Source: Mangifera indica
Taxonomy: Eukaryota; Streptophyta; Magnoliopsida; Sapindales; Anacardiaceae
DNA: 64,000 bases
Direction of reading: 5' to 3'
Assembly: GCF_011075055.1 (NCBI RefSeq)
Contig: NC_058137.1
Coordinates: 28,071,463-28,135,462 of the forward strand
The notes beneath the pieces were generated by a model. The model saw only the letters and a program-made list of their open reading frames with translations, was not told where the DNA came from and did no database searches. Position numbers and translations under genes: made by a program. How positions within the stretch are numbered: position 1 is the stretch's first letter; every line of letters begins with the position of its first letter. Shown here one piece after another: positions 22,344-32,445 of the stretch.

Positions 22344-22649
22344 ATTTTTCCACTTTAGTTTTAAAAACTAACAATTTCTCTCTTAGCTTAATTTTAAAAA
22401 ATTAAATTTTCACTCTACCATCTAGGATTTTCATACTTTAAGGTTAATAACAACTCTCTTAAAGTTCAAAAAATTACACTTATACCTCAAAAAATTCATT
22501 ATCTCTTTCTAACGACCATTCAGTGATTTACTCTGGTGCATCATCAACCCCACCATCGATACTCTCTCCCTTCTCGATGGTTTTTCAGCACAAAAATCAC
22601 CCAAAATCCAATCAAAATGGTGGGATTTTGTTACACAGGTAATCAACTC
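21365..22649. mobile_element. insertion in pseudogene 2, possible LTR-element fragment
   Basis: Absent from pseudogene 1, so it arrived after the duplication. TAGTATCAGAGC near 21602 differs by one base from the copia primer-binding site TGGTATCAGAGC. It is preceded by about 235 bp that could be an LTR remnant, with a TATA-like CATATAAAAC near its left end. No gag-pol code follows; a long (TA)n tract lies at 22272-22340. The right end carries CAGGTAATCAACTCA, a copy of sequence just downstream (about 22702-22717), suggesting repair filler. Confidence 0.5.
22272..22340. repeat. (TA)n microsatellite
   Basis: About 69 bp of uninterrupted TA dinucleotides inside the insertion in pseudogene 2. 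Confidence 0.95.
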
Positions 22650-24593
22650 ATTTCCATTCCTTTATTTTTTTAATTAGCACAACTTTCTCATTTATACTTG
22701 CAGGTAATCAACTCATTGGGCCAACTCCATCTTATGTCAATGCCCTTCAAAATTTAGTTTATACTGATTTAGCTCTCAACAATCTCAATGCTACTACACC
22801 ATCTTGGATATTTGATCTACAACTTTTGGAAGGTTTGGAAGTTAGTGATAACGAATTAATTGGCCATATTAATCAATTTCAAAGTAAATCTTTGGTAGAC
22901 ATTGCATTGGATAACTGAATGACTCTATTTAAAGTTCAGTCTTTGAACAGCTGAATTTGGCTTCTCTCTCACTTTCTTTAAACAATTTTAGTGGAATTGT
23001 TGCGCTTCACTTATTCTCAAAGCTAAAAGACCTTGTTTTGCTTGATCTTTCTCATAATAATCTATCAATTAACAATGCATTCAAGGCCAACTTATCATTT
23101 TCACAAGTTTGGACTTTGATGTTATCTGGTTGTAATTTAAGTGAATTCCTAGGTATCTTAAAAGGTTTAAGTTAATTAAAATGATTAGATCTCTCTAAAA
23201 ATAAAATCAGTGGTCAAATATCTAATTGGATATGAGGCATTGGAAGGGATACTTAGCTTATCTAAATCTTTCACACAACTATTTGACCTACATAAAACAA
23301 CTTTCGTGGAAGAATCTTGATGTTCTAGACCTTCTTTCAAACAAGTTCCAACGATCACTCCCAATTCCACCACCTTCCTCGATAGTCTTATTATTGTCAA
23401 ACAACAAATTGATTGGGGAGATACCACCTTTGATCTGCAATTTGAGTTCCATAACAATTCTAGATCTTTCTAATAATAGCTTCAATGGCAACATTCCAAA
23501 ATGCATGGGAAACTTTAGCAATCTTCATGTGTTGGATTTAAGGAAAAATAAATTCAGTGGCACCATTCCAAGAAGCTTTGCAAAGCACAACCCATTGAAG
23601 ACTTTCAACTTCAACAAGAATGAATTGGAAGGGCCAATCCCACGATCCTTGGTCAATTGTATGATGCTTGAAGTTCTAGATATCGGCCACAATAAGGTAA
23701 TTGATCCCTTCCCATATTGGCTACAAAGTCTTCCTAAATTGCAAGTTCTTATACTTCATTCAAATAAATTTTACAGTTCTATATCAGATTGCTTAGAGAC
23801 GAAGCATTGTTTTCCTAAGTTGAAAGTATTTGACATTTCAAACAACAAATTTGGTGGTCCATTGCCAGCTTAGTATTTCAAAAATCTTTAAGCGATGAAG
23901 GATGTTAGTGAAGCTGAGAGAAAGTTGCAATATATAGGTTAAGGTTATTATCAAGATTCTGTTGTAGTAACATTGAAAGGTCATAAGATTGAACTAGAGA
24001 AAGGTAATTCTATTTTCGCAACCGTTGGTTTTTCAAAAAATAACTTTCATGGTAAGATTCCTGAAATGATTGGAAAACTTCAAGTGCTTCATCTGCTCAA
24101 TTTTTCTCACAATAATCTATCAGGTTGTATTCTTTCATCCCTTGAAAATTTGACTATTCTTGAGTTATTAGACCTCTTTTTCAACAAACTTTCAAGAGAT
24201 ATTCATATTTAGTTGATAAGTCAAATATTTTTTTTATTGTTGAATCTCTCATACAACCAACTCAATAGATCTATTCCACGAGGCAAACAATTTAACACAT
24301 TTCAAAATGATTCCTCTATTGGAAACCCTGGGCAGTGTGGACCGCCATTAGCTGCAAATAATGAGCCATAGTCACCTATACCATCAATCTTTCAAGATGA
24401 AGATAATGATTCGAGCTGGCTCAACTGGACAATCAGATTGATCAGTTACGGATGTGGTCTTGTATTAGGCATTTCTATGGGATATATTGTATTTACAACA
24501 AGGAAACCACAATGGTTTGTAAGAATGGTTGAACGAGTGCAAGCAATAATACTAAGAAGGTTGAATAGAAGGTACAGGGGAAGAAGAAATTAG

Positions 24594-25651
24594 TAAGTTC
24601 AATTCTATTGTTGGGGTTGTGGTTATTCTTTTGTCAAAATCTTACATTTTCCTTTGATGTTCATTTTTTCAGATTTCAAAGAGTTTGAATGCTTGGGATA
24701 GCAGTATCTGCTGGGAGAGAGCATGAGAAGCTACCACATGTAATTTAGGATCCTCATCTTGCATAAGTAAATCAAAGCATAATCTCCTTATGTAACAGAA
24801 GTCCCTGTTTCATACAACGTAGGGAGAAGCAATTAACATCCATTAAAGAGTATAAAATGAATCCTCTGTATTTCACATAATTATTAAGTGGAAAAACAAA
24901 AAATTGAACACTACAACAACCGTTCAAATTAGAAGACGATACAGAATCCAAAAATGGCTTCGGTTGGAAAGTTATAGTATATTAGATCTTGAATAAAAAA
25001 TTTAAAATCCTAATAGTAATTCATAATCAATGATATTATGTTTAAAATATTAAAATCTCAAGAAGGGTTATTACTTTTAGGTGGTTTATATTAGATATTT
25101 CTTCTTGTCTGACTAGAAAATTTATAATATGTTTCATTTTACTTCTTTGTTTTACAATCTAAAATACGTCTTAATAACTTAATAGCTCTCAAGTTATTTA
25201 ATCTGTCCATGTTTCTTGAATTGGTTTATATATATTAATTTCTTTTCTAATTTGTAATTGTAAAATTGATTTATGAGTAATTTAATTTTCTCTATATATA
25301 TAAAAACCTTGATTATAACTGGATTCTGTTTAAATAAGATTAATATAAATATAAGACATATACTATAGATATAATATATTAAAACTGTATGTCACTAAGA
25401 ACGTAAGATTGGAGAAATACACATGGTTGTTTTCAATTAATAGAGCAGGACTTTGTGCTAATTTAAATCATTGAAGGAGTCTTCTTGCCCATTTTTCACT
25501 GCACGAACCCATGAACAAACTATATTAATTAATAGCAGTCAAGACACGTTAAGTTTGTCTTTGCCAAAGAAAATCGATATGCTGACCAGAAAATTGATAT
25601 CATTTTCACACGGTGAGTCTCACTGGTCATCATCCTGAAATCAGCCTAACT
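24594..25651. other. spacer after pseudogene 2, with RLP tail relic
   Basis: Counterpart of 11626-12679: a 3' UTR intron-like segment, then at about 24901-24975 the degenerate RLP ectodomain end, then AT-rich sequence without a gene. Confidence 0.65.
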
Positions 25652-26396
25652 CAGCTTTTTCTACAAGTTAGAAGAGAAAGACTTATAATTAAATTATTCA
25701 AGTGATGTTAGCCCATTCCTCACTGCATGACCCTACAAACATAAACCTTAAGTTTGTCAGCTTTTTCTACAAAGTTAGAAGAGAAAGACTTATAATTAAA
25801 TTATTAAAGTGATGTTAGCCCATTCCTCACTGCATAACCCTACAAACGTAAACCTTAAGTTTGTCAGCTTTTTCTACAGGTTAGAAGAGAAAGACTTATA
25901 ATTAAATTATTCAAGTGATGTTAGCCCATTCCTCACTGTATGACCCTACAAACGTAAACCTTAAGTTTGTCAGCTTTTTCTACAGGTTAGAAGAGAAAGA
26001 CTTATAATTAAATTATTCAAGTGATGTTAGCCCATTCCTCACTGTATGACCCTACAAACGTAAACCTTAAGTTTGTCAGCTTTTTCTACAGGTTAGAAGA
26101 GAAAGACTTATAATTAAATTATTCAAGTGATGTTAGCCCATTCCTCACTGTATGACCCTACAAACGTAAACCTTAAGTTTGTCAGCTTTTTCTACAGGTT
26201 AGAAGAGAAAGACTTATAATTAAATTATTCAAGTGATGTTAGCCTATTCCTCACTGCATGACCCTACAAATGTAAACCTTAAGTTTGTCAGCTTTTTCTA
26301 CAAGTTAGAAGAGAAAGACTTACAATTAAATTATTCAAGTGATGTTAGCCTATTCCTCACTGCATGACCCTACCAATGTAAACCTTAAGTTTGTCT
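25652..26396. repeat. 106-bp minisatellite, 7 copies
   Basis: Units of the same repeat as 12680-13098. Motif starts are at 25661, 25767, 25874, 25980, 26086, 26192 and 26298 (one step is 107 because of an extra A). Units 3 to 6 share CTACAGG instead of CTACAAG, and several share a TGTATGACC variant, so they probably expanded locally by unequal exchange. Confidence 0.93.
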
Positions 26397-28149
26397 TGGC
26401 ATAAGAAGACGAAGACTGAAGCAGAAGACGTGTTATGTCTGGCTCATGGACGTGATAGTTACCACTTGGACAAAAAGATAACTGAATGTAATTTGGAAAA
26501 AGTGATATTTTATTTTTCATGGGCAAATAAAAAATTGAATTAACCTATCAAATTAAAATTGTATTCCATCAAGTTGAGACTCTAGGCAAACACCTGTAGT
26601 CCATAGGGCTCAACATTTTATCAAGTATTATCTTAAGAATTTATCAAATATATTAATTTATCGAGTTTGGAAACCCATCTTGATTACTATAAGCTCGAAA
26701 AACTACCAAGAACATCCCATATGTAATTTACTCATCAGTTTCCTTTTTCCTTTTCATATGTTGATGTTTGACGCAGCCCCTGTGGAAGAGTTAGAATTGG
26801 TACAATATACGCTGTTGTTCTTGGACTTCAATATATATGATGTCTAAGTATCCAATATAAAAGTTCAAGTAATCGCAGCAATACATGTTACAGAGTATTT
26901 TACAAAGTAATTTTACTGAACCATTGAATGAATTGAATGATTTTCAGAGTTTAAAAAAAAGCCTTCTAGCTCATCAACCTCTCCCTGTTTCTTGCATGGA
27001 TCTGTAGTAAAAACCATATGCTACAGATCAATGACGGGGTGAGATTTTCTATCGCAATCTCTCCTATGTTAAAAGTTAGCTCAAATAGTAAAGTTTTCCT
27101 CATACTTATATATCCAGTCAACGTGGGATTCTAACAAGAGATGTAAAAGATTATAATTGTATATCAATGAGAACGTGAGAATAGAGATATGCACATCGGT
27201 GTTTTGAAAATAATATTTTCAAAACAATTTTATATAACTAACTATTAAATATAAAATATAAAATATATTTAATCGAAATCTAATTTGGATTGATGATACC
27301 CATATACCATGTGTGTTGGCAAACGTTGCTTGGTGGTGTGGCTCATGCTTTTCCAATTGTTGGGATTTGAGTTCGACCTGAAATTCTGTTATGACAGAAT
27401 CCTCATCTTACGCTAGCAAATCAAAGCAGAATCTGCTTCTCTTGTAACATCCATCAGAGATTATAAAATGAATCATTTGCATTTCACATAATTATAAAGT
27501 GAAAAAAGAAAAAAATTGAACACTAAAGGAATAACATCTGTTAATATGGAAGGTTATTTTCACTTGACAATTTATATATAGCTTCAGCATTATGGTAATC
27601 AACTGTTTGTATTCACTTTAACAACAATCCATTTTTCCACTCATAGTAAAAATTATGCAAGATTCATCTCCAATAGTTTTTCAGAATTTGCGCTGTTAGG
27701 AATTAGTGAAGAGAGATTACAAATTGGAAGAGTTCTAAAGAATTCTTTGAAAATTATGCAACATATCAGAAAGATATTTTGCGACCAGAAGAATAATGAA
27801 TACTAGTTCGTAGACTAAGACTTATAATTAAATTATTGAAGTGATATTAGCCCACTTTTCACTGCATGACCCTACCAACAAATTAATAGTCAAATTTGGA
27901 AGCTATGTATATGTAAAGTTTGAAAACATTAAGTTTGTCTTGGCATAGGTAGACAAAGACTGAAGCACAAGATGTGTTTATGGCCGATGGATGTGATACT
28001 CAGCTATTGCAGGAGCTCTTTCTTGTTTCTTTGTAATTTGGAAAAATAGTTATATAAATATTAATATAAACCATATATTAAAGATAATTGATTACAACAA
28101 GGCTACCGTTGACCAAGACTTTGAGTAATCACCTTCTATTTTTCTTTCC
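26397..28149. other. module 2/3 junction and RLP3 upstream region
   Basis: No gene. The end of module 2 matches 13099-13805. At about 27113 the module-start sequence appears a third time, but roughly 375 bp present in module 2 (about 13905-14280) is missing at a palindromic junction near 27202-27224. Diverged pieces of the RLP 3' region (27513-27640) and one minisatellite unit (about 27820) follow. The region is a mosaic of array sequence. Confidence 0.65.
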
Positions 28150-28158
28150 TATTTATAA
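28150..28158 (+). promoter_or_regulatory. putative TATA box of RLP3
   Basis: TATTTATAA, 41 bp before the chosen ATG at 28199, in the same arrangement as RLP1 and RLP2. Confidence 0.5.
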
Positions 28159-28198
28159 TGCTATATTGTTCTTATGGTTTCATCATAGAAGAGAAAAG

Positions 28199-31100
28199 AT
28201 GGGTTGTCTAGCATGGTCTTATCAACTTCTCTTCCTCTATTTTTTCCTCTTTCATTCTCAAACTTTTGCAACACTCTGCCCTCATCACCAGAGTTTTGCT
28301 TTACTCCAATTCAAGCAACTCTTTTCCTTCAAATTCAAAAACACGTCTTCTCTTCTTTGTGATGAACCTTATCCAAAAATGACGTCTTGGAAAGAGGATG
28401 ATGATTGTTGCTCTTGGCATGGAGTCACATGCGATAGGGTCACGGGTCATGTGATTGATCTTGACCTTAGTTGTAGTTGGCTTTACGGAAACATCCCTTC
28501 TAATAGTAGCCTCTTTTTCTTTCCTCGATTGCAAAGACTCAATCTAACTTTCAATGATTTCAATCTTTCTCGAATTTCACCTTATTTTGGTCAATTGATC
28601 AGTTTAACACATCTTAATCTCTCGACCTCAAAATTTATTGGTCCTATTCCAGTTGAAATTGCTCTTTTGTCTAATTTGGTTTCACTAGACATCTCAAGCG
28701 ATTACTATTTCCCCATAGGAAATAATTTCTACGGTGTGGATGTTCCCATGAGTATTGAAAGACATGTCTTTGAAAGACTAGTTCAAAATTTAACCGTGTT
28801 GAAAAACCTTGATCTCTTATTTGTAGACATGTCTACCATTATACCGAATTCATTGATGAATTTAACTTTCTCTTTGACTTCCCTAGATCTTTCTTATTGT
28901 AATTTGCAGGGGAACTTCCCAACTCACATCCTTTGCCTACCAAATCTACAGATCCTTCTGTTAAGAGATAACTTCAACTTGACAGATAATTTTCCCAAAT
29001 TTAATTGGAGTAGTCCACTCAAGTCTTTGGATGTCTCCGACATGAACTTTTCGGAACAATTACCAAATTCGATTAGCAATCTCTTGTCTTTGAGGGAATT
29101 GTCTCTTGACAATTGCACTCTAGTGGGATCAATTCCCACATCACTTGGAAACCTCACACAACTTAGTCTTTTGAGTCTCCGCAATAACAAATTCAATGGT
29201 CAAATAGCATCGTTTCTTTCAAATTTTGTCCAGCTCCGTCTTTTAGATCTTTCAGAAAATTATTTTACTGGTCAATTGCCAAATTTTTTTGTCAACATCA
29301 CACATCTACATATTTTAGAATTGTCAAGCAATCAACTCAATGGCCCCATTCCTTCTCATGTCAATGACCTTCAAAATTTATATTTGGTTAGGTTAAATAA
29401 CAACTACCTCAATGGTACAACACCATCTTGGTTATTCACTCAACCATTATTGATATTCTTGGACCTTAGTGATAACCGATTAACTGGCCATATTCATCAA
29501 TTTCAGAGTAAATCTTTGATTTATATTTGTTTGAAAAATAATAGATTGAATGGCTTTATTCCAAGTTCAATATTTGAACAGGTGAATTTAACCGATCTCT
29601 CTCTTTCTTCAAACAATTTCATTAGGAATGTTGAGCTTCAGTTATTCTCAAAGCTAAAAAGTCTTTTTTGGCTTGATCTTTCTTATAATAGTGTAGTAGT
29701 TAACTTTGCATTCAAGGCTAGCTCATCCTTTCCACAACTTCAGTATTTAAAGTTATCTGGTTGCAACTTGAGCAAATTCCCAAGTAAGACTGTATTAGAG
29801 GTTAACTCGTCCTTTCCACAACTTGATTATTTGGATTTATCTAATTGCAACTTGAGCGAATTCCCAAGTATCTTAAGAAGTGTAAATCAATTAGCGCGGT
29901 TGGATCTTTCTAACAATAAAATCAGTAGTCCAATACCTAATTGGATGTGGGACATTGGAAAAGATACTTTGTCCTATCTAAATCTTTCCCGCAACTACCT
30001 GACCACCATAGAGCAACTTCCATGGAAGAATCTTCGTATTCTAGACCTTCATTCAAATAAGCTTCAAGGATCATTTCCAATTCCACCACCTTCCTTGGAA
30101 ATCTTATTGTTGTCAAACAATAAATTGATTGGAGAGATACCGCATTCAATATGTAATTTGAGTGTTATACAAATTCTAGATCTCTCTAATAATAGCTTTG
30201 GTGGTAACATTCCAAAATGTATGGGAAACTTTAGCAGTCTTCATGTGTTGGATTTAAGGAAAAATAAACTCAATGGCACCATTCCAGGAAGCTTTGCAAA
30301 GGGCAGTCCTTTGAGGACTTTCAACTTCAATGAGAATAAATTGGAAGGGCCAATCCCACGATCTCTGGTCAATTGTACGATGCTTGAAGTTCTAGATATC
30401 AGCAACAACAAGGTAATTGATACCTTCCCATATTGGCTACAAAGTCTTCCTGAATTGCAAGTTCTTATGCTTCATTCAAATAAATTTTATGGTTCTGTAT
30501 GGGATTGCTCAGAGACAAAGCAATGTTTCCCTAAGTTGAAATTTTTTGACCTTTCAAACAACAAATTTCGTGGTCCATTGCCTGCCTGGTATTTCAAAAA
30601 TCTTCAAGCCATGAAGGATGTCAGTGATGGTGAGAGGAAGTTGGAGTATATTGGTGAAACTTATTATCAAGATTCTATAGTAGTAACATTGAAAGGGTAT
30701 GAGATTGAATTAGAGAAAGTTATTTCGATTTTCACTACCATTGATTTTTCAAATAATAACTTTCACGGTGAGATTCCAGAAGTAATTGGGAAGCTTCATG
30801 CACTTCATCTTCTCAATTTTTCTCACAACAATCTATCAGGTCGTATCCCTTCATCCTTTGAAAATTTGACAGCTCTTGAGTCATTAGACATCTCTTTCAA
30901 CCAACTTTCAGGAGGGATTCCTAATCAGTTGATAAAGTTATCATTTCTTTCATTGTTGAACCTCTCGTACAACCAACTCATAGGGCCTATTCCTCGAGGA
31001 AATCAATTTGACACATTTCAAAATGATTCCTATATTGGAAACCTTAGGTTGTGTGGACCGCCATTGTCAAAGAAATGTACAAATGATGAGTTACAGTCAA

Positions 31101-31210
31101 CAATACCATCGATCTTCCAAGGTGAAGATAATGATTCGAGCTGGTTCGACTGGAAAATCAGCTTGATGGGTTACGGATCTGGTCTTGTATTAGGCATTAC
31201 TATTGCATAG
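28199..31210 (+). CDS. LRR receptor-like protein RLP3, stop codon inside membrane segment
   Basis: Single exon, 1003 residues. The ATG at 28199 is chosen because it starts the conserved MGCLAWSYQLLFLYFF signal peptide just after the TATA box; the frame is open further upstream but without an ATG. The protein has an N-cap (SWKEDDDCCSWHGVTCD), a full LRR array, an island (YYQDSIVVTLKGYE), a C-cap (NLRLCGPPLSKKC) and the first part of a transmembrane helix (SLMGYGSGLVLGITIA). TAG at 31208-31210 ends it where relatives have a Tyr codon (MGYIVF). After this stop the frame stays open for 35 codons of normal juxtamembrane and basic tail (VFTTRKPQWFVRIVER to RGRRN). As it stands the protein would have a shortened membrane anchor and no tail. 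It also carries an internal 28-residue LRR duplication (about residues 509-565). It may be functional, secreted or a fresh pseudogene. Confidence 0.88.
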   Translation: MGCLAWSYQLLFLYFFLFHSQTFATLCPHHQSFALLQFKQLFSFKFKNTSSLLCDEPYPKMTSWKEDDDCCSWHGVTCDRVTGHVIDLDLSCSWLYGNIPSNSSLFFFPRLQRLNLTFNDFNLSRISPYFGQLISLTHLNLSTSKFIGPIPVEIALLSNLVSLDISSDYYFPIGNNFYGVDVPMSIERHVFERLVQNLTVLKNLDLLFVDMSTIIPNSLMNLTFSLTSLDLSYCNLQGNFPTHILCLPNLQILLLRDNFNLTDNFPKFNWSSPLKSLDVSDMNFSEQLPNSISNLLSLRELSLDNCTLVGSIPTSLGNLTQLSLLSLRNNKFNGQIASFLSNFVQLRLLDLSENYFTGQLPNFFVNITHLHILELSSNQLNGPIPSHVNDLQNLYLVRLNNNYLNGTTPSWLFTQPLLIFLDLSDNRLTGHIHQFQSKSLIYICLKNNRLNGFIPSSIFEQVNLTDLSLSSNNFIRNVELQLFSKLKSLFWLDLSYNSVVVNFAFKASSSFPQLQYLKLSGCNLSKFPSKTVLEVNSSFPQLDYLDLSNCNLSEFPSILRSVNQLARLDLSNNKISSPIPNWMWDIGKDTLSYLNLSRNYLTTIEQLPWKNLRILDLHSNKLQGSFPIPPPSLEILLLSNNKLIGEIPHSICNLSVIQILDLSNNSFGGNIPKCMGNFSSLHVLDLRKNKLNGTIPGSFAKGSPLRTFNFNENKLEGPIPRSLVNCTMLEVLDISNNKVIDTFPYWLQSLPELQVLMLHSNKFYGSVWDCSETKQCFPKLKFFDLSNNKFRGPLPAWYFKNLQAMKDVSDGERKLEYIGETYYQDSIVVTLKGYEIELEKVISIFTTIDFSNNNFHGEIPEVIGKLHALHLLNFSHNNLSGRIPSSFENLTALESLDISFNQLSGGIPNQLIKLSFLSLLNLSYNQLIGPIPRGNQFDTFQNDSYIGNLRLCGPPLSKKCTNDELQSTIPSIFQGEDNDSSWFDWKISLMGYGSGLVLGITIA

Positions 31211-31318
31211 ATTGTGTTTACAACCAGGAAGCCACAATGGTTTGTAAGGATTGTTGAACGACTGCAGGCAAGGATGCTGAGAAGTTTGAACAGAAAATAC
31301 AGGGGAAGAAGAAATTAG
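31211..31318 (+). pseudogene. former 3' coding end of RLP3 (membrane segment end and basic tail)
   Basis: Thirty-five sense codons in frame after the premature TAG, ending RKYRGRRN and TAG at 31316-31318. They match the tails encoded at the ends of pseudogenes 1 and 2. The intact frame implies that the nonsense change is recent or that the tail is still made in some alleles or by readthrough. Confidence 0.85.
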
Positions 31319-31392
31319 TAAGTTCAATTCTATTGTTGGGTTGTGGTTACTCTTTTGTCAAAAACTAATACCTTTGATGTTCCTTTTTTCAG
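31318..31392 (+). other. putative 3' UTR intron of the RLP3 subfamily
   Basis: A GTAAGT donor overlaps the last base of the old stop codon, and a TTTTTTCAG acceptor is near 31392. The same pair follows pseudogenes 1 and 2 (from 11625 and 24593). If spliced, the stop changes from TAG to TAA, so the protein end is unaffected. 3' UTR introns are known in Cf-9-type genes. Confidence 0.55.
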
Positions 31393-32445
31393 ATTTCAAA
31401 GAGTTTGATTGCATGGGATAGCAGCATCTGGGAGAGAGCATGAGAAGCTACCACATGTAACCTTTAAACTTGAATTTTGGTGTTGAAGTGTCTGAAGTTT
31501 CTGATGTATGAATAAATAAGTGTTAAAATTTCTTGGAATGTAGTACAAAGTAATATAGTTAGAAGCATTTCAGTTCTACAGAAATGATTGAAATTCCTGT
31601 CCACCTTACATTGATATGGAATGTACTCTTATCTCTATTGAATTCGAATTCTCTTCATAAATATTGCAAGTAGTGAAAGCATTAAGCATAGTGGCCATGC
31701 ACTTAAACCCTCTGCCTCATGAATCTTGCCCTGTTTCTACACTACAGAAAGTATATATGTTAATATGAAGGTTATTTTCACACAATCACTTGACAGTTGC
31801 AAACCTATTCGACATATCCCACATTAGAAATAAACACTTTAATAACTCATTTCGCGTAATATAAATAAGTTTTACCTTATTTCCAAAATCACATATTACA
31901 AAGAATTCCCTCATCATAAATGACTTGGTTCGGATTTACTCTAGTGACTACAACTCATTTTATACAAAACAGATCTAATTTACATTATCACAAGTGTTTA
32001 CTAGGTAGAGGTTTTTATTAATAGTAATACTAATTATTTAATTTTATAGAGGTTCGACAAAACAAATACTGCAACTCTGAACCCAAAAAAGACTATGTTT
32101 AGGCGGAGTCACAGCTCATCTCCCTGTTCTGTTTTGTTATCAGCATGGTTAATTTTCTTTTGTCAGTGAAAACAGTTTTCATCCTTTGAGTTGCTAAAAT
32201 TTGGACCATAGAGCCATAGAGCCAAGAATAGAATACAAAAGAAACAATGTAAATCACATTAATATATGGTCTCAACAATAATTTCATGTACGTTTTATCT
32301 ATCAGGGAAAAAATAATTATATTCCTAATCACTAAAATACCAAAATTAACTCTAATATTTGCAAAAATACGATATCAATTTCGGAATAAATCGTTACATA
32401 ATTTATAAATGGACCTAAAACTTGGACTAAAAGCTTGAAATCAAT
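31393..32445. other. spacer RLP3 to glucanase
   Basis: Up to about 31800 it resembles the RLP1 3' region (31710-31790 versus 7487-7565), marking the end of the RLP array. Beyond that it is AT-rich without a gene. Confidence 0.65.

Larger units (their letters stand above)
20323..24593 (+). pseudogene. RLP pseudogene 2, with 1.3-kb insertion
   Basis: Copy of pseudogene 1. It has the same 108-residue N-terminal ORF ended by the same TAA (20647-20649) and the same decayed middle. About 1285 bp of foreign sequence (21365-22649) replaces roughly 30 bp of LRR code. LRR-coding pieces resume at 22957-23175, 23226-23873 and 23973-24212. The C-terminal and basic-tail remnant ends RGRRN with TAG at 24591-24593. 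In 23226-23873 the frame is more intact than in pseudogene 1, which has an extra stop near 10746. No functional product is expected. Confidence 0.9.

Noticed and set aside
22223..22405. ORF of alternating Ile-Tyr
   Set aside because: It is a translation of the (TA)n microsatellite with random flanks.
12680..26396. CRISPR-like array
   Set aside because: The regularly spaced units are continuous 106-bp tandem repeats without variable spacers, in a plant genome; they are minisatellites.
28088..28198. N-terminal extension of RLP3
   Set aside because: The open frame extends 37 codons upstream, but it begins with TTG, not ATG, and includes the TATA box. The conserved signal peptide starts at 28199.
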